Origin: Dryas octopetala
Lineage: Eukaryota; Streptophyta; Magnoliopsida; Rosales; Rosaceae
Assembly: GCA_963921425.1 (NCBI GenBank)
Contig: OY992834.1
Location: 20,535,923 to 20,599,922 of the forward strand
DNA: 64,000 bases
Reading direction: 5' to 3'
Below the pieces are notes generated by a model. The model was not told where the DNA came from and ran no database searches. It saw only the letters and a list, made by a program, of their open reading frames with translations. Below are positions 30,190-43,300 of this stretch, one piece after another. Both the position numbers and the translations under genes were made by a program. Within the stretch, counting starts at the first letter, position 1, and each line of letters opens with the position of its first letter.

Positions 30190-30337
30190 AAATGCAATAC
30201 CAAGGTTTACAATTAGGGCTTGCAGAGAGACGAAAGGGCGAGAGTGCTGAATCGGAATTGGACTGTCAGGGTTAGGACTTTGAGAGGCTTCAGGCTTTCG
30301 ATCTCCGTCGTGTTTGAAAGGAAAACTCTCTTTCTGG
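30190..30337 (+). other. CFAP20 5' untranslated exon (probable)
   Basis: An exon with no ATG-led frame ends at TTTCTGG before the strong donor GTAAGTAT (30338). The 5' limit is a guess. The Mutator-type element ends at 30150, so the promoter must be very short or overlap the transposon. Confidence 0.6.
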
Positions 30338-30888
30338 GTAAGTATATTTTGGTCTCATTATCACCTAAAAGAAAAGAAATTCGAAATTCTTAGTTTGAAC
30401 CAAATTTGATATTCAAAATCGATGGAAACAAACTGAGCCTCACTGTTTTTATTTTTTTATTACTTTTTCCCTTCAATGTTACAATTGCTGATCCAATCTA
30501 GGGTTTCACAGCTTCTAGTTTCTGTAAGTGAAATGCTTTGCAAGAGTAACTAGGGTTTTAATTCAATCATCCATAGGTTACTTCAAATTTCAAACACCCT
30601 TTTTCAGATAAAACATAGTTGTTTAATTTGTTTTTTGTTTAGTTATAAAGTAATCCATTTCTATAAGTATGCTTTAGGTTGCTTTTGAGTAATTTTAGTG
30701 CAAATTATATTCAATAGTCTTTTTTTTTTTTTTTTTTTTTTTTTTATCAAGCAAATTATTCATTTTGTTACTCCTAGGCTCAGTGGGCCTTCAATTTACT
30801 AAAGAACAGAATTAAAGTGATGTTTGTGTACAATCACAACTTAACATGGTCATGCTTTCATTGCAGCTCGACTTAGGAAGAAGTGAAA

Positions 30889-33603
30889 ATGTTCAAGAAC
30901 ACATTCCAATCTGGATTTCTATCGATTCTATACAGCCTTGGGTATGTTGCCTTTCTCCCTTGTGTTTGGAATATTCCTTAACCATACATGTGTGATTTTG
31001 ATACTTAAGCTGTGCATTCTTGAATTATCAGGAGCAAACCTTTGCAGATATGGGATAAAGAAGGTGAGTAGAATTTACTCTAGAAAACGTATCGATGAAA
31101 GTTTTAGATGCTTATTGAAGCAACTTGTTACAATTATTAATGTAAGATGTAATTTGGATTATTCAGTGTTGCTTATGCCTTCCATTTTACAGAGAGCCAT
31201 CACGCATCATTGTTTTTCTTTCTTCTTTCTTCTAAAAATTTATTTATTTTCTTTTGTCTGAAATATGGTCTGAACTGAAATTCCATGTAGCTTCGTCAAA
31301 TCTAAATAAGTTAGGAAGTGGTAGTACAAGGACAAAATGGGTTGTTTGCTTTTGTAAAATTTTCTTACCCGAGAGGTGTTTGATTATGGATCAATATCGA
31401 CTTGTCCTTTGCATTCCATCCCTCTTGTCATCCTCTTTTCATGCTACATCCATGTTGATCCACCATGTCTTTCTGTTAATGTATGATTGATGAGCATCTA
31501 ATCTGCTGATAGGTTCATCAACTAGAAAAATTGGTACTCCTAGATGGTTGGATCTTCTCCACATTCCAATATACCATTAAATATCAGGGTTCTGAATATG
31601 TTCTTGACATAGTAAATAATGAGACACATGCATATTGGAAAGTTTGCAGACTTGATGTTTAAATTGACCTACTGGGCATTGCTTCTGTACACTTCTATAA
31701 CAGATTTTGATGTTAGAGCGTAAACAACTGTTCTTTACTTCAGATATTAGTATTATGCTGATGCTTTTGAAGATATTGACATGATGATTGAGTAATTTGT
31801 GCCTAGTTGATTTTGCTCTGTGTTTGTTTTGTGTTGACCAGTTGTCAATGGCCATATTAAAAGACCACAGGATGAAGACATACAATCCAATGTCCTTGAA
31901 ATAGTAGGATCGAATATCCAGTCCACATACATTACATGTCCGGCAGACCCATCTGCAACTCTCAGTATAAAACTGCCGTTCCTGGTTATGATTGTAAAGA
32001 ATCTGAAGAAATATTTCACATTTGAGATTCAAATTCTGGACGATAAAAATGTCAGGCGACGTTTTCGAGCTTCCAATTTTCAAGTGTGTAAGTTTGCCCA
32101 TGTTTTTGGATGATTATCATTGCCCTAATGGTCTTTTTTGCTTGCTTTCTTTTCTTTTTCATTTGTTATTTCAGGGAATATTCTGGTACATAATGATGAC
32201 TGTTGTCTTATATTCTTTCTGAAGATATATCTATTTCACTAACAATTCTCAGCTTTCTTTGGTTCTCTTTTAAGATCCATCTGGGGTAAAATTGGGGAGA
32301 TATTACAATGTTAATGAATAACTTATTTGTACTTAGTTTCTCATTCTTATTAACAAGGCCTGATGTCTGCATTAGTTGGGCATGTATATAGTAGGGGATA
32401 ACCATGTATCAAGGTTCCTGTATTTATTGTTTGGTACGAGGTAGACCATTTGTGGGATAGAGTTCGCTTCTGGACATCCTTGTGAACTTTGGTTTCTTCT
32501 GAGTTTAGGGCCTGGTCTTTTCATGCTATTTTTTCTGATTGGAATGCTGTAGCCATGTAGATTTGTTTTTGTTTTGTTTTGATTGCTATTCTTTGTTAGC
32601 TGTAGTCTAAAGAGTAGATGTTGAGGGGACATCTTCATTTTTAATGAAATTTGTCTCTTATAAACATAAAAAAAACCCCTTGTATCAAAGGTTCAGTCCA
32701 AGGTTGGAGAGGTATGGCTTTTAGATATGCCATTGACAGGTTGATGAATGGGGAGAAGAAAATTTCATTAATGTGCATGTCTAGTCTATATTCTGTGGGG
32801 GCATAGTTACCATGTGGCGTTGCCTTTATTATGTATCCATTGGAGATTGCCCACTACTTTGAGTTGAGCAGTGCAGGATACAAACCCATTGGCCACTGCA
32901 AAGATTGTTTCTTAGGTTGACATTTAGAATAGTGTATTGTAATTGTCTTCTGTGATTTAATGATTGGACATGATGCTTTTATATATTCTTTTGCGAATGG
33001 TACGTAGAAGTTTTTGGACTACTAGGTGTTTTGGTGAAATCAGCATTACCTTTGGTGAAATTTCATATATTGTATAATTACTATACAGCTGATCCTTATG
33101 ACATAATGTTTGAAGTGTTATTACTTTGACTGCTGAAGAATACTGATCTTTGGATTTATAATATGGTAACTTACAATGCTCTGCATTAAAGTGATCGTGC
33201 TGTTCCGGAAAGATTAAAGAGATAAAAGATACAAGTGGTTATTTATTTATTTCTCTTTTATAGGCTGTCACTCGAGTGAAGCCATACATCTGCACCATGC
33301 CACTGAGGATGGATGAGGGCTGGAATCAAATCCAGTTTAATCTAGCTGATTTTACCAGGAGAGCATATGGAACAAACTATGCGGAGACATTGCGAGTTCA
33401 GGTTCATGCAAATTGCCGCCTGAGGAGGATATATTTCTCTGACCGCTTATACTCTGAAGAGGAACTTCCTCCTGAATTTAAATTGTACCTCCCAATGCAG
33501 GTAAGACTGATCCAGTCTTCCTAGTGACAATAATTATGCTTTTGTACCCTAATGTTTCTGATCCACTCTTGTGCTACTAATGTTTGTGCTGCAGAGGACA
33601 TAA
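30889..33603 (+). CDS. CFAP20: CFAP20/BUG22 family protein, five coding exons
   Basis: Coding exons: 30889-30941, 31032-31063, 31842-32083, 33264-33500, 33595-33603. Junctions are GT/AG and the sum is 573 nt, or 190 residues plus stop. Human CFAP20 is about 193. The protein opens [18 protein letters not shown] and contains [49 protein letters not shown] and [20 protein letters not shown], all hallmarks of this very conserved family. In ciliated organisms it acts in the axoneme and basal body. Flowering plants lack cilia yet keep the gene, and links to microtubule modification or nuclear functions have been proposed. The last coding exon supplies only two residues (R-T) and the stop; plant relatives usually end in a similarly short variable tail. 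The acceptor TTGCAG lies 22 bases before the ATG. It is convergent with THO1. Confidence 0.95.
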
Positions 33604-33830
33604 CACGATGCAAGAAAGGAGGGATTCATAACCATTTGGACCTGGATTTTGAGACAGTTACGATAGCAAGATTTTCTATTGCCGGTCCTATAAAAAACAC
33701 TACCAGTTCTAGTAGAGCATGTTTGTATGCCCATCTCACATAATAAAAGTATTTTAGAACCCTTCTGGATCGGAATGGGTTTAAGCATGACGCATGAATA
33801 AACATAATTTATGCTTGTTGCATTTATTCC
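33604..33830 (+). terminator. CFAP20: CFAP20 3' untranslated region with poly(A) signals
   Basis: Two AATAAA hexamers lie at 33742-33747 and 33797-33802, about 140 and 195 bases after the stop, a normal distance for a plant 3' end. The cleavage site itself cannot be read from sequence. Confidence 0.55.
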
Positions 33831-33843
33831 AATTTTATCAAAA

Positions 33844-33955
33844 TAACTACTGGTACTAAATCAAGTTATCAAAATTCTAGATTTATTCCAATTTATGCAT
33901 GACTAAACATAACTACTGGCACTAAATCAAGTTATCAAAATTCTAGATTAGAAAA
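33844..33955 (+). repeat. 66-bp tandem duplication
   Basis: taactactggtactaaatca at 33844 returns at 33910 with one change, and both copies continue to ttctagatt. Confidence 0.85.
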
Positions 33956-34123
33956 TTTTATGAAATAACCCAGTTTAATTCAAATGGAACTTTTTTAACC
34001 CTCGCCTCTCAAAATTAACACAAAATTATCAAATATGATTTTTTTTTTTTCATGTGAAAATACAGTAAATATTCAAGTATCCTGGATAAAAATTCTCATC
34101 AAAGTTCAAATTTCCCACACTGG

Positions 34124-34124
<1 letters not shown>

Positions 34125-34198
<74 letters not shown>
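34125..34198 (+). repeat. (CT)n(CA)n microsatellite
   Basis: About 52 bp of CT is followed by about 20 bp of CA. A downstream duplication (about 34225-34340) repeats aacacatatagagagttact and acggtgtt. The stretch from 33.83 to 35.37 kb otherwise shows no gene. Confidence 0.95.
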
Positions 34199-34924
34199 TT
34201 CTCCCGAACTGGTGTTGCAGATCTAAAAACACATATAGAGAGTTACTAGAGAGGGAGAGAGAGAAAACGGTGTTGCAAGATCTAAGAACACATATAGAGA
34301 GTACACATAGAGAGAGTTACTAGAGAGAGAGAGAACGGTGTTTTGTTTGGAAGAGAAAGAGGTGAGAGAGTTTGAATTTGTGGGTTTGACGAAATTATGG
34401 TCGAAATTACGATCGATATTTGGGTCAACATTTTGGTTGATTCGGGTTTACACTTGTGCTGCATCACGTTTTTGTCAACCTATTTTTCACATGTTCATCT
34501 TTGAACACACTTTAGATCTATATATATTTTTTTGTTTATCATGTTCTTCTTTTCCAACTTTTATAGAGCATCTTTGGTCTTTTTTCCTTATATTTTCTTT
34601 AAATATGAGGGTAAGTTTGTGGAAAAGTTGAATTTGGGAAGGACTTTCCGATGTTATAGTTAAAATGTCTCTAAATCATATAAAATTTGACTGTTGGAGA
34701 TTTGTGGAGAATTTAGGAAGCCTAATTTGTTCAACTTGATTTGGGGAAATTTTTATAAAAATCTCAAATTTATGGAGATTTTAAGAAAGGGTTAGAGTTG
34801 TATTTTATGTTATTTTTACTAAACTTTAAATTAGTAAATTAGCTCCGAGTACCAAACCACTAATAAAATTGATATAAAGGACTATAACCTAATAAGTTGG
34901 TGTAAATGACACTTTCTGAACTTT

Positions 34925-35070
34925 TTACAGATGCACTTATTGTATTTTTATAGATGCATAATTTCGTGTATGCATTTGTTATATCTTTACAGATGAACTT
35001 GTTGTATTTTTACAGATGCATTAGTTTTTTTTCCAGATGCACTAATTTATTTTTTGTCCTGATGCACTTT
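34925..35070 (+). repeat. Degenerate repeat with ACAGATGCA motif
   Basis: Six or so spaced copies of TTTTTACAGATGCACTTATT and variants, period about 25-35 bp. The complement TGCATCTG recurs in the array near 61 kb. Confidence 0.6.
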
Positions 35071-35379
35071 TTGGCTTTCAGCTTAACTGAGTGTTCTTTA
35101 GACCAACTTTTGTAGTTGTCGGACCCTACAATTTAACGGACCAAATTTAAATTTGAAGAGAGATTTAGGAAAGAATTGGAGATACTCTTACATAAATTTG
35201 TTAAAATCGATCTTTTTGTCGATATTTGTCGACCACTTTTTCGACTTAAAAGGGTATTTTTGGTTCAAAAAGTAGCGAATGAGTCATTATTGTAAACTTT
35301 CGGAGTGGAGGGTTAAAAAAGCTGCATTTGGATTAAACCGGATTATTTCATGGAATTACCTTTCTATATATTTGATTTA

Positions 35380-35867
35380 GGCTTATTTACATCATTGCCT
35401 CCTGTAAGATACACTTTTTTTCACTTTGCCCCCTGAAACTTAAATTCTCTCAGTTTGCCACCTGAACTTCACAAAGTTATTGCAAAAGACCCTATGCCGT
35501 TAACTCTGTCAATTTTTCCGTTAAAATAGCTGACGTGACACCTATATGGCATGAGTGAGACCCTTTTTTAATTATGTAAAATCCATGTAGACAAAAAAAA
35601 AAATTTTAAAACTAAAAATAATAAGATCTATGTCAATTTTTTATAATTTTGCTTGTCTACATGGATCTTACATAACTAAAAAAGGGTCTCACTCATGCCA
35701 TATAGGTGCCATGTCAGTTATTTTAACGGAAAAATTGACAGAGTTAACGGCATAGGGTCTTTTGCAACAATTTTGTGAAGTTCAGGTGGCAAACTGAGAG
35801 GATTTAAGTTTCAGGGAGCAAAGTGAAAAAAAGTGTATCTTACAGGGGGCAATGGTGTGAATAAGCC
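35380..35867. mobile_element. 488-bp Mutator-type MITE
   Basis: It is almost a complete inverted repeat: GGCTTATTTACATCATTGCC at the left and its inverse at the right, with arms of about 200 bp. It is flanked by a perfect 9-bp duplication TTTGATTTA (35371-35379, 35868-35876). Confidence 0.92.
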
Positions 35868-35876
35868 TTTGATTTA

Positions 35877-37120
35877 TGTGAAAACTGATAAAAAAAAGAT
35901 AACAACTTAACTTTGTAAATAGTGGAGAAATATAACAGCAAATATGGATCTGCACCCAGCACCCCTCTTTATTAATTTGCAAATGACCGTCGGTATCTGG
36001 AAGTCTTTCTTTCATTAAGAGCCACCTCGACATGGTCCAACGTGGTACTAATATATTGTTCCTTATTTTAAAATAGGTGCCTAACTGCTATAATGAATTT
36101 TTGAATTGACATGTCATAATGCAGATTGTTTATTTAAAAAAAACAAAAACAAAAACAAAAACAAACAATGTAGATTGTAACTCTGCCCCAAAGTTTAGTA
36201 GACAGGCATGTTGGTCACCTTGAATTTCAATTGGAGCTTCATGTTTCAGTTATTGTTAGGGTACTTCATACTTATACCTGTAGCTTCTACATTTGTCATA
36301 TGTTCCTTGTAGTATTAAAATGATCTTGAATGTATTTAAAATGGTCTAGAATGCACATTTAAAATGACCCTTCGATACTCAGAATTTGGAAAAATGCTAA
36401 TAAGCTTTTCTGTCAGAACTTATAATGTATAAACTGGTGCTTTGCCATGATCACGGCAATCTGACTTTGATTTGGGAAATAAACAAAAACGGGTGGCTGA
36501 TTTGTTTTTCAACTGAAATGGGATAATAGATATCCATCTTTTACTTCATTCAAATTTTATGTTTCCTTGATAGTATAACCAGAACTCAGTCAATGCTTGT
36601 CTCCAGCTTGTGCATATGGGTAAACATAAAGATATTAGTTATCTTATGAAAAAACTCACATAAATTTAGAAGGATGATAAAGGAAAAGGCAATAATAAAG
36701 TAAAAGAAATAGAAAAGATGTTAATGAAGCCAATAACTCTCCACATTACTCTAGGTATAACTTCCTTGGTCATTTTTAAATCCTCATCAAGCAATGAACA
36801 TAATATCTTATGTCAAAACTCATTCACTTTGTTATATAATGTTTACAACTGACATAAGTTATTTTAATGAAGGCTAGAAATACCAGTAAGTAAAACAAAG
36901 CATTTGGGTTTGTTTATATGGCCTGTTTGCTCTAGTTTCTGTTATTTATTATTTCTTTCAAAACGAACCATTATGTTTGTTGAATACCCCGAAAATTATG
37001 ATTTATGGCTATATTGTCCCAATCAATATGCGTTGTGCTTTTTCAACTTGATTATTGACTTTGTAAAAACAGAGCAAATTTTGTACATAAATATGGTGTA
37101 ATTAGTTTTATGACTCATTG
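35877..37120. other. AT-rich intergenic sequence without a gene
   Basis: Only short open frames and an (AAAAC)n stretch (about 36136-36166) are visible. Part of it may be the untranslated 3' tail of the minus-strand LINE next to it. Confidence 0.5.
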
Positions 37121-37129
37121 TGTATTGAT

Positions 37130-39110
37130 TTATGTTAAAGTTTGTGAAATCTAGTACTTCACTGAACACCGAGAGACTCCATATTTCTTTTGCAGCAGGG
37201 CACGCTCAAATAGCATGCAGTACAGTTTCAGCACTCTCTCCACATCATGAGCATTTTGGGTTGGGCAACAAAGTTCACTTAAAAAGATTAGACGCACAAG
37301 GCAGCACTTCATGACAACATCTCCATAGGAATAATTCAATCTTTTCTGGAATGTGCAGAGTCCATACACTTTTCCAGCAACTTGTATGAAGACTCCTTCC
37401 TGTACTTCTCTCTCTCCTTCCCCTCTATCTTTGATCATTTTGGTTAGTCGGTAGCCACTTTTGACACTGTAAGTGCCATTCTTTGGGCTCGTTTAGTTCA
37501 AGTTTTGGAGGCCTGAGAATGAGAAAGCAATTCCATTTCTATGTTTGGTAAATACATAGAAAGGAAATCATTTCCTAGCCCAAAGGAAATGATTTTCATT
37601 ATTGGGGGAAAAATGAAATCCTTGTTGGAGTTTGGATTTTGTTTTCCCTCCTTTTGGGAAAACATTTATTGCTTATTTTGTGGACTAAACTAACCAGATA
37701 TTTTATTAAATTAATTTTAAAAAATATTGCTTTTGTTTAATAAATAAGGATATAGTTGGAAAACTAGACCAATTTTATTTCCTATTCCTGCACAAACTAA
37801 ACAAAGGAATGGAAATGAAAAAGGAATTATTGATTTACTTTTCCAACACTACCAAACGGGGAATAAGAATCTTATATTCTCTTTCCCCTGGAAAAGGCAT
37901 AGAAATTGATTTCCCAAAAAATCAATTTTACGAACCAAACAGGCCCGTGTAATGCAATACAGGGGCAGAACTAGAGTTTGGCTAACCCAGCTATAACCCA
38001 CCTAATTTTTTTAAAAGTAGGTCAAATTTTAGGTTGAATTAGTGCAAAATGGGAACAAATCTAATATCTTGACACACTCTAGCCCATGATATCCCATTAA
38101 TCAGCCCAACCAAGAATTCTGGGCGGGCTCCGCCACTAATGCCATACCAAACAGTCCCTGGAGGGAGCCAAGGGGGATGCTTAAAATCGTTTCTACCTCC
38201 CAAGATAAAAAATGATCATACAATAGTGGTACATTCCAGTTTCCGGCCTCTATGATTAAATCAGCAACTCGAATGCCTTCTACCAAGGTTGGTGAGGACT
38301 GTACCTTGAAAGATGTCAGCATAGGAACCCAGTTATCATTCTAGACCTCCACCAAGGTCCCATTTCCTATCCTCGATCGGCTTTCCCTCATCCAATAACT
38401 CCATCGCCCACATTATTGATCGCCAGATTAGCGACGGGGCATATCCCATATTAGCATTCATAAATGAGCTGTTCGGAAAATATTTGCCTTTAAACACACG
38501 ACTCACCAGTAAATTCGGAGCATTAAGTAAACGCCAGCCTTGCTTGGCAATTAGAGACTTGTTGAAACTTTCGAGCTCCATGAAACCAAGACCTCCTTCT
38601 TCCTTGGCTTTACATAACTTCTTCCATCGAACCCAGTGAATCCCTTGCTTTTCATTTGATTTTCCCCACCGAAATCTTGTCACCATCGAAGTTATCTCCT
38701 TCCGAATGCCCTTTGGCATTCGGAATACACTCGTGTAATAAGTTGGTATGGCCTGAATCACTACTTTTATTAGGACTTCTTTCCCCGTTTTCGACAGCAG
38801 TTTCTCCTTCCATCCTTTCAACTGTTGCCATATGCGCGCTGTCATATGATTGTCTTAAATAAGAAATTGGTATTTCTGCTAAAACAAATTGCAGATTTTC
38901 CATAATTGATCATTTGCCCCGAGACTTCTTCATAAACCTGAAGGATTTCATGGACCACTCTCCTCGCCTCTGGGGTCGCATGCAAGAAGAGGATGCTGTC
39001 ATCCGCATAAAACAGATGAGAAATGGGTGGAGCTCTGGATGCCACCCTAACTCCATGGATCATACCTGACCTCCTGCATGGATTTCAAAAATAAATTGAC
39101 TGGTTCACCA
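37130..39110 (-). pseudogene. L1-type LINE fragment, minus strand, split by a MITE
   Basis: Minus-strand frames show the reverse transcriptase box SHLFYADDSILFLHATPEAR (near 39000), then VSGQMINYGKSAICFSRNT, WKEKLLSKTGKEVLIKVVIQ, and GGLGFMELESFNKSLIAKQG. The domain continues with VEAILSIPL-like sequence near 38170. After the MITE at 37485-37946, a zinc-binding part reads ELFLWRCCHEVLP (about 37340), the same region as in the plus-strand LINE at 16950. The endonuclease half is missing, as in 5'-truncated LINE copies. Several stops are present. Confidence 0.82.
37485..37946. mobile_element. 462-bp MITE with GGGCYYGTTTRGTTC ends
   Basis: The ends GGGCTCGTTTAGTTC and GAACCAAACAGGCCC are inverse with three mismatches. 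Such termini are common in PIF/Harbinger-like and hAT-like plant MITEs. The interior contains inverted pieces around GGAAATCATTTCC. The target duplication is not clear. Confidence 0.75.
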
Positions 39111-39166
39111 CCAGACCAATTTATGAGCTGAGATTGCTTGGATTAAAAGACTAGATATATTTAAAG

Positions 39167-39808
39167 CATAAATTTAATTTAGACACATAATTATATATGT
39201 TATTTCAACAGGATTTACGAACTTTAAAATATTTCAAATATACACCCGATTTATTATCTAAATTGGAAAATGGACTTTCGTCTATCGATTTGTTGAGAGA
39301 TCAATTAGCCAACTTGGCTTTTGCTGACGGGGATTAATTGACGACGTGACGCCAACTTAGCATACCTTTCTCGCCAAATGAGCGACACATGTCCACCTGA
39401 CACGGGCCCACACACCTATTACTTCTTTCCCGCTTGTCGAACGCTCTCCTGACCATTTAGTCTCCCAAAAACATCACGTTTTCCCCCAAATTCGAATATA
39501 AATCTCACTTGTATTCGACGAGCGAGAAAAAAATGATGAGTTTGTGGGCCCGTGTCAGAGGTTAGGTGGACAGGTGTCACCGTGTCGCTCATTTGGCGAG
39601 AAAGGTTTGCTGAGATGGCGACATGTCACCAAATAATCCCGGTCAGCAAAAGCCAAGTTGGCATTTAACTGATCTCTCAACGAATCAATAGACGAAAATC
39701 CATTTTTCAATTTAGATAGTAGATCGAGTGTATATTTGAAATATTTTAAAATTCATGGACCTCCTTGAAATAACATATATAATTATGTGTCTAAATTAAA
39801 TTTATACC
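39167..39808. mobile_element. 642-bp Mutator-type MITE
   Basis: Arms of about 250 bp are inverse (TAATTTAGACACATAATTAT at the left, mirrored at the right; CTCGCCAAATGAGCGACAC mirrored near the centre). The duplication TATATTTAAA (10 bp) flanks it at 39157-39166 and 39809-39818. Confidence 0.9.
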
Positions 39809-40380
39809 TATATTTAAATTTGCATAAAACATAAGAACAACATTGAAACTTGCCTAATAAAAAATGTGTTCAGACACTATCCTGAGGCATTCTCTGTTTT
39901 GGAGTATCAAGTGCAGGTTGAAGGGTGAACTAAGACTGGATAATGAACACCCACAATATTTATGAAACAATAATGCTAGAGTTATCAACTTTGTTCACCA
40001 AATGATGTGTATGAGTACATTTCAGCTACTTGTTAAAAGTAAATAAAATTCAGAGTGAACTCAAATTTGAATAAACAATACACTACCAAATCATATGTGA
40101 ACAAAAGTTGGAGATCTTCGCACCACTCATTCTTGAAATAATTTACGTTATAGATTTCTGAATGCATTAATAGTTAGCCTCACACTTTGGCAGAACATGA
40201 AATACATGCCACGATACTATTGGATAAGGTACATATATCCTAACTACAAAAATTTGTCAAATTTTGTTGCTATTCTGGGGTTATCAGACATGCCATCTCT
40301 TTTCAACCAAATACTCGTTCTTAGATATGCAAACAACCTTTTGAACGGACTGCAAGAACAAATAACATCCATTGCATCCC

Positions 40381-43300
40381 TCACACAACAGGATCTAAAT
40401 CAACCTCTGCATCTGTCTCACCGTCAATCATCCCTGCCTCGACCTCGGCATCTGCTTCCAACTGGCGTGCCTCTTGACCAACATCTGTATCAGGGCTTTG
40501 CTTCTGATGTTCATCTGGCATTGGACTGCCACCTTGGGACGTATTGCCACTTACAACAGTGGCATCCATGTCCATCGGTGCCCCAGAGGCCTCAAGGTCA
40601 GCTCTGATTCCTTCACCATCGATCTCACTTGCAGGTGTTGCAACCTTCAGCAAGACAAAACGAAACAAAATATTATTGTGAAAATTCTTGGAGAAGAAAA
40701 ATGTGGAATGCTTTTTATGTATGTACGCATGCATTTATTGAATCCTTAAGAATTGAAAACACCTCCACAAGGCAAACAAAAACATAAAACAAATAAACAA
40801 CAATAGAGGGGAAAAAATAAAAACAATTTTTCATCAGTGAAATTTTTTAATTCTCAGATTGAAAATGTACTACGATTTGGTGTTAATCTTCTATGATGCA
40901 TCCCTAAGAGTTATGCTCTTTTAAATACAAACATGACAAGTATAAATTGCTGAGTGAGCCTATCATCTTCACTCTTCCGAAGTTCCTAACCTTATTACTA
41001 AAAGACTTAATTTTTCACCAATTAAATATTTGTGAATGCCATGTTTCATGGCCTCCTTAGTGGGTTTCTGTAGCCTGCCTTGTAAAAGAACGAAAGAAAG
41101 AAAAGACTGAAAATTGCCATAATTTTTCCCAAAGCTTGTTGTATGGTATTGTGCCGAATGCTGATCATTATCATTTAGCAATTACATGTCATTTCACAGG
41201 ATGTTAAGCTGGCGAACGTGCCTCCATTAACCTCACCACTTCTTTTTATGTCTTTTTTTTTTTTTTCGTTTTCTAAACTTCTGCACATGCTAAAAAAACT
41301 AAAAATACCAAGAATTGAGGCTTGGTTGGGAGAAAATTAAAGGAGGAAAAATATTTAAGGGCACTATGACAATTACAATAAAATCTAATGCAATGTACAC
41401 AAGAGGTTAATATCTAGGGCACAAATTCCCATTGCAGGTCATACTGATGGAAAATAGTCAAAGCATTCAGAATAAAAAATTCAAGGTGGATAGGCTAGCC
41501 TAGGAATCTAAAACAAATGGCAATAAAGGCTACACAAAGAATTAGGATCCTTTTGGAGTTGATTTTGTGCTTCAGTATAAGACTACATCATTTTGGGGTT
41601 TAAGGTTTAAGCGTTTTGGGGTTTTAGGGTTTGATATTTAGGATTTAGATTATAGAGATAATTAAAGAGAAATTTGCACATTTACCACCCATACTATAGG
41701 AGGTGTGTGCAATTACCGCCCAAACAAAAGAAATTTAGTAATTGCCATCTAGACTTTACATCGTGTAGCAATGTGCACCTGTCACATTTTCTGTTAAATT
41801 AGACAATTTTTTCTTCAAACTCCCTATTTTGCCCTTATATGAAATTAAAAACCTTTAATTTTTTCCCCACTAATTTTTCTTTAATAAAAATATTATTTTA
41901 TTGCTTAACCAAATAAAAAATTAAGAATGAAGAAACAACCCAGCCAGTAACCCCAACCCCCCACCCGATTGCACCTCACCACCACCTAGCCCTCCCCTCC
42001 GATCACCACTGTCACCTTCCTTCTCTTTTTTCTTCTATCTCATTCTCTCTCTTTCAATCTTTCTTTCCCTCTTCCTCTCTCTTTCTCTCTCTCAATGCAG
42101 ATCTAAATCATAAACCAAACCAAGCCTCCCACCACTCTTTCTTTCCCTCTTCCTCCCTCCTTCCCTCTGTCTCTCTCCCTCACCATCTCCACCACAGCCA
42201 CCTCCAAAGCTGCTACTGCAACTTTTCAAAGGTAACCCACAAAGACCAAGGTTGTTTACCTCAGCACATTGAAGATGGTGGAGCAAGTCTTGCAGTGGAG
42301 AGGCGCGTAGGGAAGCGTGGGGATGTTGGGGTGGGCCCGGATTGGGGCAATGCAGCGGCAAGTGGGATCACGCACTTGCAGGCTTCTTCACACCCCACCA
42401 CCACATTCAACAACCCAGCCTCAAAAACCCCTCCAAAAACATAAATCCACAAACCAAAAACGGAGAGAGGAAGAAAGAAGAGAGGGGAAAGAGAAAAAGA
42501 GAGGATCAAGAGGGGAGGGGAGGGGTACAGTGCAGATTCGCCGGTGTTGGGGAGGGAACATCTGTGTTGGAGAGAGGGGATGGGCTAGGTGTGGAAGGTG
42601 AAGGTTTGGTTTTAATTTTTATATTAAATTTTTAAAATTAGTAGTTGTAAATAAATATATGAGATTTTTTTAAAAAAATTCTTGTATATGATATTACTAA
42701 AGAAGAATTGACGGAATGTGACGGAGGTGGCACATTGCTACACGACGCAAAGTCTAGACGGCAATTAGTAAAAAAAATTTGTTTGGGTTGTAATTGCACA
42801 CACCCCCTATAGTGGTAAATGTGCAAATTTCTCATAATTAAATGGAAGTCTAATATAGTGTAGTTTTAGACATAAACACAAGATCAATGCCAAAAAAATA
42901 AATAAATAAGCAGAGATCCAGACTCCTAGACAAAAGGTAGACAGTATGACAATAACAACAAAGTATACAAAAGATATGCTAAAGTATCCCGTATTATCTG
43001 TCAAAACAAAAGTCACATCTAATGTAAGATTTTATTCTTCCTTAATCCAATTAACACAAGAATAGTGTTATAGCTGAGAAGGTAGAACAAATGACAGCCT
43101 TTCCTGCCCCCAAATCCTAATCACACACAAAGGAAAGAAAAGTTGATATTCAAATAACCTTTTCTTCACTTAAAAAAAAAAAAAAAAAAAAATCAGAAAC
43201 AATCACTTTGACACAATACTTGACTTTGACTAAGTTGAGTGCCAAGCACCTGGATGCTATTGGGGGTTATGTGAAGGCAACAAAGGAAGTTTCTTTCAAA

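Noticed and set aside
31254..31490. Frames within the CFAP20 intron between exons 3 and 4
   Set aside because: The splice-consistent CFAP20 exons bracket this region, and the frames have no recognisable content.
42092..42635. Short frames in the THO1 intron (both strands)
   Set aside because: They lie fully inside a Mutator-type element with low-complexity core. No known protein pattern is visible.
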